DNA from: CAZAEL01 sp964484135 | GTDB lineage: Bacteria > Elusimicrobiota > Elusimicrobia > FEN-1173 | DNA: 37,383 nt | Direction: 5' to 3' | Assembly: GCA_964484135.1 (NCBI GenBank) | Contig: CAZAEL010000021.1 | Location: 1 to 37,383 of the forward strand | In this document: piece after piece, positions 15,758 through 22,376 of the stretch | Layout of the letters: each line of letters starts with the position of its first letter | Position numbering within the stretch: position 1 is the stretch's first letter | Program-made: the position numbers and the translations under genes | Notes under the pieces: model-generated | What the model was told of the DNA's origin: nothing | Seen by the model: the letters and a program-made list of their open reading frames with translations, nothing else | Database searches by the model: none

Positions 15758-17290
15758 TCACGCGGCCACCGACCTGTCCAGACAGCGGTACCCGATGGCC
15801 TCGGCCACGTGGGTTTCCCGGATGTTTTCTTCCCCGGCCAGGTCCGCCGCGGTGCGCGCCACCTTCAGGACCCGGTCCAGGGACCGGGCGGACAGGCCAA
15901 GCCGCGACACCGCGGCCTTGAGGAGCCGGCGGGACGGCTCGTCCAAACGGCAGTGGGCCTTCACCTCCCGGGCGCCCATCTGGGCGTTGTAGAAAAAACC
16001 GGTTCCTTTGAGCCGCGCCGCCTGCCGCGCCCGGGCCGCGGCGACCCGCTCCCGGATCACGGCGGAGCTTTCCGACGGCGGCGCCTCCTCCGCCAGCTCG
16101 CTCAGGCGCAGGGCCGGCACCTCCACGTGCAAATCGATCCGGTCCATGAGCGGGCCGGAAATCTTGGCCCGGTACTTCTGCACCTGGAAGGGCGTGCACA
16201 CGCATTCCCGGTCCGGGTGGCCCTGGTACCCGCAGGGGCAGGGGTTCATGGCCGCGATGAGCATGAAGCGCGCGGGAAAGGTCAGGGAGGCGGAGGCCCG
16301 GGCGATGGTGACGCAGCCGTCCTCCAGGGGCTGGCGCAGGACCTCCAGCACGTTGCGGTTGAACTCGGGCAGTTCGTCCAGGAACAGCACGCCGTGGTGG
16401 GACAGGGACACCTCTCCCGGGTGGGGATGGTTGCCGCCCCCGATCAAGGCGATGTTGGAAATGGTGTGGTGCGGGCTCCGGAAGGGCCGGACCGAAAGCA
16501 AAGACTGGTCCCGTCCCAGAACGCCCGACACCGAATGGATCTTGGTGGTTTCCAGGGACTCCTCGAAGCTCATGGGCGGGAGCAGGCCCGGCACGCGCTT
16601 GGCCAGCATGGTCTTGCCGGACCCGGGCGGCCCCAAAAGCAGGACGTTGTGCCCGCCCGCGCAGGCGACCTCCAGGGCGCGCTTGGCGAAGGCCTGGCCC
16701 CGCACGTCGGAAAAATCCGGCCCGTCGTGGCCGTTGCCGGAAAACCCGGGCATCGGCAAATCGCCGGGTTCCGGTTTCCATTGGCCGGCCAGGAAATCCA
16801 CGGCCTCCTTCAAACTCGACACGGGCACGCGCTCGATGCCGTCCACCACCGCCGCTTCCCGGGCGTTGGCCGCCGGAAAAATGAGGCCCTTCCACCCGCC
16901 GTCCCGCACCGCCAGGGCGATGGGCAAAATCCCGCGTACGGGCCGGACGCGCCCGTCCAGGGCCAACTCTCCCACCAGAACGTACCGGCCCAGCCGGTCC
17001 GGGGGCACGCTCTCCTGGGCCGCCAAGACACCCATCGCAATGGGCAGGTCAAAGGCCGTCCCCTCTTTTTTCACGTCCGCGGGGGACAGGTTCACCGTCA
17101 CCTTGCGGATAGGGAAGTCGAAGCCGGAGTTGCGGACCGCGGCCACCACCCGGTCCTTGGACTCCCGCACGGCCGCGTCCGGCAGGCCCACGGTGGAGAA
17201 GCTGGGCAGGCCCGGGGCCAGGTCCACCTCCACGTGGACCAGGGAGCCGTCAATGCCCTGGACCGCGGCGCTCAAGATTTTGGCGAGCAT
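15758..17290 (-). CDS. comM: YifB/ComM family AAA+ ATPase, 510 aa
   Basis: Mg-chelatase-like AAA+ protein; ComM of this family is a hexameric branch-migration helicase that extends heteroduplex during natural transformation. Seen: N-terminal Lon-protease-like fold (residues ~1-170, LPSFSTVGLPDAAVRESKDRV, KKEGTAFDLPIAMGVLAA), Walker A GPPGSGKT, the ETTKIHSVSGVL and FRSPHHTISNIALIGGG blocks, Walker B VLFLDELPEF, and MLIAAMNPCPCGYQGHPDRECVC, with zinc-like cysteines, plus the C-terminal lid. Length is normal. Start ATG 17290; no strong ribosome-binding site, but a good promoter lies at 17349-17378. Together with dprA it suggests competence for DNA uptake, although no uptake-machinery genes are present here. 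Confidence 0.92.
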   Translation of the reverse strand: MLAKILSAAVQGIDGSLVHVEVDLAPGLPSFSTVGLPDAAVRESKDRVVAAVRNSGFDFPIRKVTVNLSPADVKKEGTAFDLPIAMGVLAAQESVPPDRLGRYVLVGELALDGRVRPVRGILPIALAVRDGGWKGLIFPAANAREAAVVDGIERVPVSSLKEAVDFLAGQWKPEPGDLPMPGFSGNGHDGPDFSDVRGQAFAKRALEVACAGGHNVLLLGPPGSGKTMLAKRVPGLLPPMSFEESLETTKIHSVSGVLGRDQSLLSVRPFRSPHHTISNIALIGGGNHPHPGEVSLSHHGVLFLDELPEFNRNVLEVLRQPLEDGCVTIARASASLTFPARFMLIAAMNPCPCGYQGHPDRECVCTPFQVQKYRAKISGPLMDRIDLHVEVPALRLSELAEEAPPSESSAVIRERVAAARARQAARLKGTGFFYNAQMGAREVKAHCRLDEPSRRLLKAAVSRLGLSARSLDRVLKVARTAADLAGEENIRETHVAEAIGYRCLDRSVAA

Positions 17291-17348
17291 GGTTTTCGGG
17301 AAAGGGAGAAACCTCTGATTCTTTTGATATATTGGACGGATTTGACTG

Positions 17349-17378
17349 ATTATGGAAGATGGGCGGGAGGGTTGTCAA
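17349..17378 (-). promoter_or_regulatory. Sigma70-type promoter of comM
   Basis: On the minus strand, TTGACA (17378-17373), 18-nt spacer, CATAAT (17354-17349). The leader would be about 50 nt. It lies in the divergent comM/yaeQ region, outside palindrome A. Confidence 0.65.
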
Positions 17379-17425
17379 TGCGGGAAGGAACGTTTCGCGG
17401 CTTCGCAATTGATAAAATGGTGACA

Positions 17426-17505
17426 TGACCCCACCACCTGCTTGGCCGCTTTTGGCGGCCTCGGACTTCCCAGGCCCTTCGGGCCCGAAGCAGGTGGTGG
17501 GGTGA
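17426..17505 (+). repeat. Palindromic element A: 16-bp stem enclosing two hairpins, ending in the yaeQ start
   Basis: ACCCCACCACCTGCTT (17428-17443) is perfectly complementary to 17488-17503. Inside are GGCCGC/GCGGCC (17444-17460, five-base loop) and a GGCCC-TTC-GGGCC hairpin (17473-17485). The whole is flanked by TGA on both sides (17426-17428 and 17503-17505, overlapping the stem ends). The right arm provides GGTGGTGGG and the first two bases of the GTG start of yaeQ. Same architecture as the element at 21782-21845. Confidence 0.8.
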
Positions 17506-18023
17506 AAATCCGCTGCGACCTGCACATCAACCACGGCCACCGAAAGCTGATCCTGGCGCCCCAGCCCCAGGAGACCCTGGAGCACCTGGCCCTGAAGCTG
17601 GCCGCGTACCTGCTTTTTTGGGCCTATGACCCCAAGGTGGAGCTGTCCCCGAAGCACCCGGCCCTGGCCCAGCAGGAGTTCCGGCCCGATTTGATCGCGT
17701 TGGACGAAGCGGGAGAGGTACGGCTGTGGGTGGAATGCGGGAACGTCACCCTGCACAAGCTGGACAAGCTGATCCGCCGGTATCCCGCTGCGCGGCTCTG
17801 CGTGCTGAAGGCCACGGAAGCGGAAGGAAAACGCCTGCGGAACGATTTGCGGGAGCAGGTGCCCCGCCAGGAGCGGGTGGAGGTCCTGTGCTGGCCCGGG
17901 CCCTTTTCCCTCTGGAGCCGCGCCCTGGAGGAAAAGACCCACGCGGTGGGAGAGACCTCGGAAACCTCTTTGAACCTGGTGATGAACGAAACCGCCGTGG
18001 CGGTGGACCTGGTCAGGGCTTGA
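17502..18023 (+). CDS. yaeQ: YaeQ family protein, 173 aa
   Basis: YaeQ proteins have a PD-(D/E)XK nuclease-like fold and unknown cellular role. Recognisable blocks are PQETLEHLALKLAAYLLF near the N terminus (the conserved ET.E motif), RPDLIALDEAGEVRLWVECGN (the W-[IV]-E-x-G motif with acidic residues) and LHKLDKLIRRYPAARLCVLKAT. The end, ETSLNLVMNETAVAVDL, matches the family's tail. Start GTG 17502 lies inside the right arm of palindrome A, so the structure would hide or present the start. An upstream in-frame start would translate the palindrome and is less likely. The stop is only 6 nt from the stop of the convergent cREC gene. Confidence 0.85.
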   Translation: MKIRCDLHINHGHRKLILAPQPQETLEHLALKLAAYLLFWAYDPKVELSPKHPALAQQEFRPDLIALDEAGEVRLWVECGNVTLHKLDKLIRRYPAARLCVLKATEAEGKRLRNDLREQVPRQERVEVLCWPGPFSLWSRALEEKTHAVGETSETSLNLVMNETAVAVDLVRA

Positions 18024-18029
18024 GGCGGT

Positions 18030-18326
18030 TTATACCCGGCGGATGTCCTCCACCTTGCCGAACAGCAGGCGCTCCAGGGCCCAGGCGCCGCGGCCGCTGG
18101 AGGTGTGGATGAGGACCCGCTTGGGCCGTTTTTCCTTGGGCATTTGGGCGATGAACCGGGCCACGGGCTCGAAGTTGTGGTCCGGGTCCTCCCCGATCAT
18201 GTAGTCCAGGCTGACCTCCTCCACCTCGCTCGTCCCCAAAACCTGCACGGCCTCCTCCACGGTGCGGGCCAGGGCCCAGCCCGCGGGCGCGTTGCGCCAA
18301 TCGTCCACGAACAGTTTGGTCTTCAT
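18030..18326 (-). CDS. Cyclic-phosphate-processing receiver (cREC)-like protein, 98 aa
   Basis: A single small domain: KLFVDDWRNAPAGWALARTVEEAVQVL, then EVSLDYMIGEDPDHNFEPVARFI and VLIHTSSGRGAWALERLL. The paired aspartates (Asp8-Asp9), Asp41 in SLDYMIG and His74 in IHTSSG fit the receiver-like cREC family (compare F-[LV]-D-D-x-R-x-x-P and S-L-D-[HY]-D/M-x-G). The name in the databases implies cyclic-phosphate processing, but no enzymatic activity can be read here. Start ATG 18326 has a GGGGAG site and overlaps the nuclease stop as ATGA, so the two are translationally coupled. Confidence 0.65.
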   Translation of the reverse strand: MKTKLFVDDWRNAPAGWALARTVEEAVQVLGTSEVEEVSLDYMIGEDPDHNFEPVARFIAQMPKEKRPKRVLIHTSSGRGAWALERLLFGKVEDIRRV

Positions 18327-18934
18327 CGCCCGCTCCCCTCTTCCCACAAACACCCGCGCCGGTCCGCTCGGGCCTTGCGCTCCAAGTCTTTCAGCACACC
18401 GCGGAACCGGCCGTCCTTTTTCCAGGACCGGGCCAGGCCTTCGGACACCAGTTGGGCGTCCAGGGACAGCCCCTCTTCCGTGAAAACGTACGCCAACATC
18501 CTCCCGTGCCGGTCCCGGAACCGCCGGTCAAAGGCCAGCCGGACCGAAACCCCGGCCAGGGCCCTGTTCCGTTCCGTGGCCTCGTCGTAGCAGGGCCGGC
18601 CCCGCTCCGGGGTGTTGATCCCGTAGTATCTGACGGTCTCCGGCCTTCCCTCCCACAGGACCTTGAGGGTGTCGCCGTCCACCGTGTGCCGGACCCGGGC
18701 CCGGGGCAGGAGAGCGGCCTGGGGGCAGACCAAGCCCTCCGGCGTTTCCACCAGGGTGAGGCCGGGGAGGATGGGAGGACGGATGCTTCGCGACGGGGCG
18801 CGATAAAAGAAGTAAGCCGCGCACGCGGCGGCCAGGAACAGGAACCAAACGGAACGGCGGCGTGCCGTTCCGAAAAGGAAAAGACGGAGCGTCTTCAAAA
18901 GGACGCGCTGCGGACGGGGAGGGGCTTGCGACAA
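18323..18934 (-). CDS. Membrane-anchored thermonuclease-like (SNase) protein, about 203 aa
   Basis: Staphylococcal-nuclease domain (residues ~78-197) after a single membrane helix (~29-44, VWFLFLAAACAAYFFY). Catalytic-type residues are present: Asp86 and Asp88 in VDGDTLKV, Arg102 in VRYYGINTPE with Glu110, and Arg145 in RDRHGRMLAYVF, so Ca2+-dependent nuclease activity is plausible. The domain should face the periplasm. The start is uncertain: TTG 18934 has no ribosome-binding site, and a second in-frame TTG lies 12 codons later. It follows citrate synthase by about 31 nt, across a small CCGTCC/GGACGG hairpin, and overlaps the cREC gene. Confidence 0.8.
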   Translation of the reverse strand: MSQAPPRPQRVLLKTLRLFLFGTARRRSVWFLFLAAACAAYFFYRAPSRSIRPPILPGLTLVETPEGLVCPQAALLPRARVRHTVDGDTLKVLWEGRPETVRYYGINTPERGRPCYDEATERNRALAGVSVRLAFDRRFRDRHGRMLAYVFTEEGLSLDAQLVSEGLARSWKKDGRFRGVLKDLERKARADRRGCLWEEGSGR

Positions 18935-18965
18935 CGGGGGAACCGTCCCCCGGACGGGACGCGGG

Positions 18966-20120
18966 TCAGCCGCGCTTGTCCAGGGGCAGGAACTCGCGAT
19001 GGGCCGGGCCGGTGTACTCGCTCCGGGGGCGGATGAGCCGGTTGTCCTTGAGCTGCTCGAAGACGTGGGCCGTCCAGCCGGCGGCGCGGGACATGGCGAA
19101 GATGGTGGTGAACATGTCGGGGTCGATCCCGAGCATGTACAGCACGGAAGCGGAGTAAAAGTCCACGTTGGTGTAGATCTTCTTGTGCCGGTACACCGCC
19201 TCCGCCGTCTTGACCGAGATGTTGTACCACTTCATGTCTTTGCGGGCCTCGCAGAGGCGGCGGGACATGTCTTTCAGGGCCCCGGAGCGCGGATCCTCCA
19301 CCTTGTACACCCGGTGCCCGAAGCCCATGATCTTTTTCTTCTCCGCCACGGCCTTCTCGATGTACGACTCCACCCGGCCCTCCTCGCCGATCTCCAGGAA
19401 CATCTCCATGGCCTTCTGGTTGGCGCCGCCGTGCAGGGAGCCCTTCAACGCCCCCAGGGCCGCGGTGACGGCCGAGTACATGTCCGAGAGGGTGGACACC
19501 ACCACCCGCGCCGCGAAGGTGGAGGCGTTCAAATCGTGGTCCGCCAGAAGGGTCAGGTACAGGTCCAGGGCCTGCACGTTCAAGGGGTCGGGTTTCTGCC
19601 CCTTGAGCATGTACAGGAAATTGGCCGAGTGCCCGAGGGAGGGATCCGGCGCCACGGGCGTCTGTCCTTTGCGGACGCGGTCCCAGGCCGCGGTCAGGGT
19701 GGCCATCTGCGCCACGAGCCGGGCGGCCCGGCGCCGGTCCGCTTCCGGAGAGGCGGCGGCCCCTTCCGGGTCGTCGGCCCCGAGAAGAGAAACCGCGGTG
19801 CGCAGGACGTCCATGGGGTGGGCCTTCTTGGGAAACCCCTTGAGGAGTTCCAGGGCCCGCGGCGTCAGGGCCCGCTGGGCGGCCAGGGACTTGGACAGGG
19901 CCTCCAGCTGGCGGCGGTTGGGCAGGTCCTCCTCCCACAGGAGGTGGACCACCTCTTCGAAGGCCACGCGTCCGGCCAGGTCCAGGGCGTTGTACCCCTT
20001 GTACAGCATGCGGCCCTGGAGGCCGTCCAAAAAAGTGATGGCGGACTGGGCGGCGACGATGCCTTCCAGCCCTTTGATGAACTCGGCGCTTTCGATCGTC
20101 TGAGAATTCTCTTTGGTCAT
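18966..20120 (-). CDS. Citrate synthase, 384 aa
   Basis: Condenses acetyl-CoA with oxaloacetate, the entry step of the TCA cycle. Family features: GLEGIVAAQSAITFLDGLQGRMLYKGYNALDLA at the N terminus, LLADHDLNASTFAARVVVSTLSDMYSAVTAALGALKGSLHGGAN with the conserved histidine, IMGFGHRVYKVEDPRS with the second histidine, and YTNVDFYSASVLYMLGI with the aspartate. Length fits the short, dimeric bacterial type related to Bacillus CitZ and methylcitrate synthases; the two substrates cannot be separated by eye. The open frame extends upstream, but that part overlaps the promoter, so ATG 20120 is the start. fumC elsewhere in the window supports a functional TCA route. Confidence 0.93.
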   Translation of the reverse strand: MTKENSQTIESAEFIKGLEGIVAAQSAITFLDGLQGRMLYKGYNALDLAGRVAFEEVVHLLWEEDLPNRRQLEALSKSLAAQRALTPRALELLKGFPKKAHPMDVLRTAVSLLGADDPEGAAASPEADRRRAARLVAQMATLTAAWDRVRKGQTPVAPDPSLGHSANFLYMLKGQKPDPLNVQALDLYLTLLADHDLNASTFAARVVVSTLSDMYSAVTAALGALKGSLHGGANQKAMEMFLEIGEEGRVESYIEKAVAEKKKIMGFGHRVYKVEDPRSGALKDMSRRLCEARKDMKWYNISVKTAEAVYRHKKIYTNVDFYSASVLYMLGIDPDMFTTIFAMSRAAGWTAHVFEQLKDNRLIRPRSEYTGPAHREFLPLDKRG

Positions 20121-20192
20121 AATGTGTTTTGGCCGGGTTCTCCCTTGGCGTAAACCGCGGTTGCCTCCTCTGGATTTGAAAGCAAGTGGCAA

Positions 20193-20221
20193 ATTATACA
20201 AACCCAAAACCACCCCTTCAA
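20193..20221 (-). promoter_or_regulatory. Sigma70-type promoter of citrate synthase
   Basis: On the minus strand, TTGAAG (20221-20216), 17-nt spacer, TATAAT (20198-20193). Transcription would begin near 20186, leaving a leader of about 65 nt with no strong ribosome-binding site before ATG 20120. Confidence 0.8.
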
Positions 20222-20236
20222 TACAAAACTTTTTAA

Positions 20237-20308
20237 GGAACCAGCGGGTTCTGATGGAAAAGCGTAAAGCATGAGATCTCCCCGCACCCGCCTCCTTCAG
20301 CAGGCGGG
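20237..20308 (-). terminator. Two stem-loops between the PC4 gene and citrate synthase
   Basis: CCCGCC/GGCGGG (20287-20308, ten-base loop) and GAACC-AGCG-GGTTC (20238-20251) lie after the PC4 stop and before the citrate synthase promoter. Neither is followed by a good T-run on the minus strand, so they are only possible terminators. Confidence 0.3.
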
Positions 20309-20334
20309 ACTTTGCGTTTCGAGGCAGCCGGGGG

Positions 20335-20784
20335 TCAGCGCGCCAGGGACTGGGCCTTGCGCAGGGCCTCCTTCACCTCCTCCAGGACGGCGGGGTTGGC
20401 GGGCTCGTATTTGAAAGTGACCCCCTTTTGGGACGGGATCATGTCCTCGCCGGCGGGAGGGCGGAAATAGGTCCGCACGTCCAGCAGCTTGTGGCCCTTG
20501 AACTCCTTGAGCGCGACGTACACCGTCTCCGTGTCGCTCTTTTCGATCTTGGCCACGGGTTCCCCGAGCTTGACCGCGGGGGTGATCTTGTCCAGGGCGG
20601 CCAGGAGGTCCCCCGCCTTGGACAGGGGCAGGCTCACGCCCCGCTTGGTGGGCTTCATCTCACCGTCATCGATGGAGCGGTAGTACACGCGCAGGTCCAG
20701 GAGTTCCCGGTCCTTGTAGTCCGTGACCGCGATCCACACCTCTTCGCTCGAGTTTTTCTTCAGCTTTTTGATGACTTCAGCCAA
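20335..20784 (-). CDS. Tandem PC4 (transcriptional coactivator p15)-domain protein, 149 aa
   Basis: Two PC4-like units in one chain: residues ~14-66 (EEVWIAVTDYKDRELLDLRVYYRSIDDGEMKPTKRGVSLPL) and ~86-143 (ETVYVALKEFKGHKLLDVRTYFRPPAGEDMIPSQKGVTFKY). Each has the usual strand pattern with [LV]D[LV]R.[YF][FY]R and P[TS][KQ][KR]GV. PC4 proteins bind single-stranded DNA as dimers; bacterial YdbC-like members normally have one domain, so this fusion may form an internal dimer (inference). I start at TTG 20784, preceded by GGGAG at ~8 nt; the frame extends further upstream but lacks any sign of coding. It follows the formyltransferase-like gene by 43 nt in the greA cluster. Confidence 0.8.
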   Translation of the reverse strand: MAEVIKKLKKNSSEEVWIAVTDYKDRELLDLRVYYRSIDDGEMKPTKRGVSLPLSKAGDLLAALDKITPAVKLGEPVAKIEKSDTETVYVALKEFKGHKLLDVRTYFRPPAGEDMIPSQKGVTFKYEPANPAVLEEVKEALRKAQSLAR

Positions 20785-20827
20785 TTTTTTTCTCCCTTCT
20801 CGGAATCCCCGGAGGCCCGGCCCCGCG

Positions 20828-21745
20828 TTACGGGCCGGGCTGGTCCTCGAGGAACAACCCAGGTTCGATGCCGCGGGTCCTCGCAAAGTCCGTGCCCGGC
20901 ATTTCCTCCTCCCCCTCCCACTGGACCCGGTCCAGCCGGATGAGGCCGTCCCCGGTCCAGACGCGGAAGGGATCGAAGGAATAGATTTCGCCGGCCCGCC
21001 ATGTCTTGATCTCTCCCTTCGGCGACAGGGGAGAGGTCTTCCAGATGGTCAGCTTGCGTTTCTTCAAATAGGTGTGGGCCCCGGGGTAAGGATGGGTGGA
21101 GGCCCGCACGAAATTGTGCACCCGGGCGGTGGACTCTTTCCAGGGGACGGCCCCGCCGGGCCAGGGCGGGCTGGCCGGGCCCGCGATGAAGGTTTTCCGG
21201 GGGCGAAGCTGGGCCCGGGTGGAGACCTCCCAGAACCGCCGCACCATCTCGACCGCGAGGTCTTTCAGGGCCTTCTCCACGGTCCCCGCGTCGTCCGTGT
21301 CCGCGATGGGGCAGGCTTCCTGGAACAGAAGGTCCCCGGAATAGGGCTTTTCCCCCCGCCGGTACAGCGTCACACCGGTCCGGCCCTCTCCCCGGGACAA
21401 CGCCCAGAGGTGGGCGTCCGGGCCGGCCTGGGACGGCAGGAGCCCCGGCTGCAGGGCGTAGATGTTGACGCCGCGGCCCCGGGGCCCGCGGGCGGGAGGC
21501 TCGGGGCACCCGATGAGAAAGAGCATGGTTTCCGCGTCCCATGGGAGGGAGTCCCATAGGACGGACCAGCCGTCCCGCGGGACGGGCCGGAGCGGGAAAG
21601 AAACCTGCTTCTGAAATTTTTCGTACGACGGCGCCTCGGGCCCCGCCGCGTCGTAATGGAACGCGTGGATGGTCCAGCAGGCGCGGACCAGCTCCTCCGC
21701 CACGGGCACGCCGAAGGGCCCGGCCGCGGCCACGATGGCCTTCAC
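20828..21745 (-). CDS. Formyltransferase-fold protein with lost catalytic residues, 305 aa
   Basis: Aligns with methionyl-tRNA formyltransferase-type enzymes over the N-terminal core (YALQPGLLPSQAG, then ALSRGEGRTGVTLYRRGEKPYSGDLLFQEACPI) without gaps, and has the C-terminal Fmt-like module (STARVHNFVRASTHPYPGAHTYL, residues ~212-233). The catalytic triad Asn, His, Asp of active enzymes (N-x-H-x-S-L-L-P and L-D-x-G-D) is replaced by Ala97, Gln99 and Tyr135. Formyl transfer is therefore unlikely; a binding or regulatory role, or a different reaction, is possible. It starts at GTG 21745, whose first two bases belong to a half copy of the palindrome seen at yaeQ. It lies between greA and the PC4 gene. 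Confidence 0.75.
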   Translation of the reverse strand: MKAIVAAAGPFGVPVAEELVRACWTIHAFHYDAAGPEAPSYEKFQKQVSFPLRPVPRDGWSVLWDSLPWDAETMLFLIGCPEPPARGPRGRGVNIYALQPGLLPSQAGPDAHLWALSRGEGRTGVTLYRRGEKPYSGDLLFQEACPIADTDDAGTVEKALKDLAVEMVRRFWEVSTRAQLRPRKTFIAGPASPPWPGGAVPWKESTARVHNFVRASTHPYPGAHTYLKKRKLTIWKTSPLSPKGEIKTWRAGEIYSFDPFRVWTGDGLIRLDRVQWEGEEEMPGTDFARTRGIEPGLFLEDQPGP

Positions 21746-21759
21746 CCCACCACCTGCGG
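21742..21759 (-). repeat. Half copy of the palindromic element at the formyltransferase-like start
   Basis: ACCCCACCACCTGC (21744-21757) is identical to the first 14 bases of element A's arm. No matching second arm is present nearby. On the minus strand it reads GCAGGTGGTGGGGTGAA, ending in the GTG start, exactly as at yaeQ. Confidence 0.7.
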
Positions 21760-21783
21760 TTTCCCGGCGGGGGATGGGTTCAT
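21742..21783 (-). other. Possible 13-codon leader ORF coupled to the formyltransferase-like gene
   Basis: On the minus strand, ATG 21783 (its A and T are the last bases of palindrome B) opens MNPSPAGKPQVVG and stops at TGA 21744-21742. That stop overlaps the GTG start of the formyltransferase-like gene as GTGA. It has a GGTGATGGG upstream like the larger genes. It may be chance; no homology can be argued at this size. Confidence 0.25.
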
Positions 21784-21845
21784 CCCATCACCTGGTTGGT
21801 CGCCAGCGGGCGACCCCTTTGGGGTCGAACCAGGTGATGGGATCA
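21782..21845 (-). repeat. Palindromic element B: 16-bp stem enclosing two hairpins, between greA and the formyltransferase-like gene
   Basis: ATCCCATCACCTGGTT (21782-21797) is perfectly complementary to 21828-21843. Inside are GGTCGCC-AGCG-GGCGACC (21798-21815) and GACCCC-TTT-GGGGTC (21812-21826), which share four bases, so only one of them or a trimmed pair can form at once. Its arm differs from element A at three positions, each matched by a change on the other arm. On the minus strand it begins at the TGA stop of greA and ends at ATGAA. Confidence 0.8.
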
Positions 21846-22319
21846 CAATTCCCGCGTCACCTTCACCACTTTGTACGTCAGGGGCCCGGCGGGCAGCTTG
21901 ATCGTCACCTCGCTGCCCTCCTTGTGCCCCAGGAGCGCCTCGGCCACGGGAGAGCGCACCGAGATGCGCCCTCTGGAAAAGTCCGCCTCCGCGCTGTCCA
22001 CGAGGGTGTAGACGACCTCCTCGCCGCTCTTCAAATCCTTGAGCCGCGCCGTGGAGCCGATGCGGATCTCCCCGCTCTGGACCGCGGCCTCCTCGATGAT
22101 GCGCGCGGACCGGAGCTTGGCCTCGATCTCGTCGATGCGGCGCACCACCTTTTGCTGTTCCTCTTTCGCGGCGTGGTATTCCGCGTTCTCCTTCAAATCC
22201 CCCTTTTCCGCCGCCTCCGCGATTTCGCGGGTCAACTGCTGGCGGCGGCCCTTGAGGGTTTTGAGGTCCTCCCGCAGTTTCTCATATCCTTGACGCGTCA
22301 AAAATGTCTCGCCGGCCAC
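21843..22319 (-). CDS. greA: Transcription elongation factor GreA, 158 aa
   Basis: Rescues backtracked RNA polymerase by stimulating transcript cleavage. The N-terminal coiled coil (residues ~2-75) shows FLTRQGYEKLREDLKTL, IAEAAEKGDLKENAEYHAAKEEQ (the acidic tip Asp/Glu at GDLKENAEY) and VVRRIDEIEAKL. The C-terminal FKBP-like part has IGSTARLKDLKSGEEVVYTLV, ISVRSPVAEALLGHKEGSEVTIKLP. Length is typical. Start GTG 22319 has a near-perfect AAGGAGG five nt upstream. The promoter overlaps the end of the YfhO-like gene. The stop codon is part of palindrome B. Confidence 0.96.
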   Translation of the reverse strand: MAGETFLTRQGYEKLREDLKTLKGRRQQLTREIAEAAEKGDLKENAEYHAAKEEQQKVVRRIDEIEAKLRSARIIEEAAVQSGEIRIGSTARLKDLKSGEEVVYTLVDSAEADFSRGRISVRSPVAEALLGHKEGSEVTIKLPAGPLTYKVVKVTREL

Positions 22320-22347
22320 CTTTTCCTCCTTGCAGAAGCTTGTACTA

Positions 22348-22376
22348 TATATAAAAAACTATAAATGAAGCTTCAA
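22348..22376 (-). promoter_or_regulatory. Sigma70-type promoter of greA
   Basis: On the minus strand, TTGAAG (22376-22371), 17-nt spacer, TATATA (22353-22348). The -35 and part of the spacer lie inside the 3' end of the YfhO-like gene, so greA can be expressed independently of it. GAAGCTT occurs at 22335 and again at 22368, flanking the start region. Confidence 0.65.

Noticed and set aside
20121..20213. N-terminal extension of citrate synthase to an ATG at 20213
   Set aside because: It would run through the -10 hexamer of the promoter and adds residues that no citrate synthase has.
22335..22375. GAAGCTT repeats around the greA leader as an operator
   Set aside because: GAAGCTTC is self-palindromic and short; two copies are not enough to claim a regulator site.
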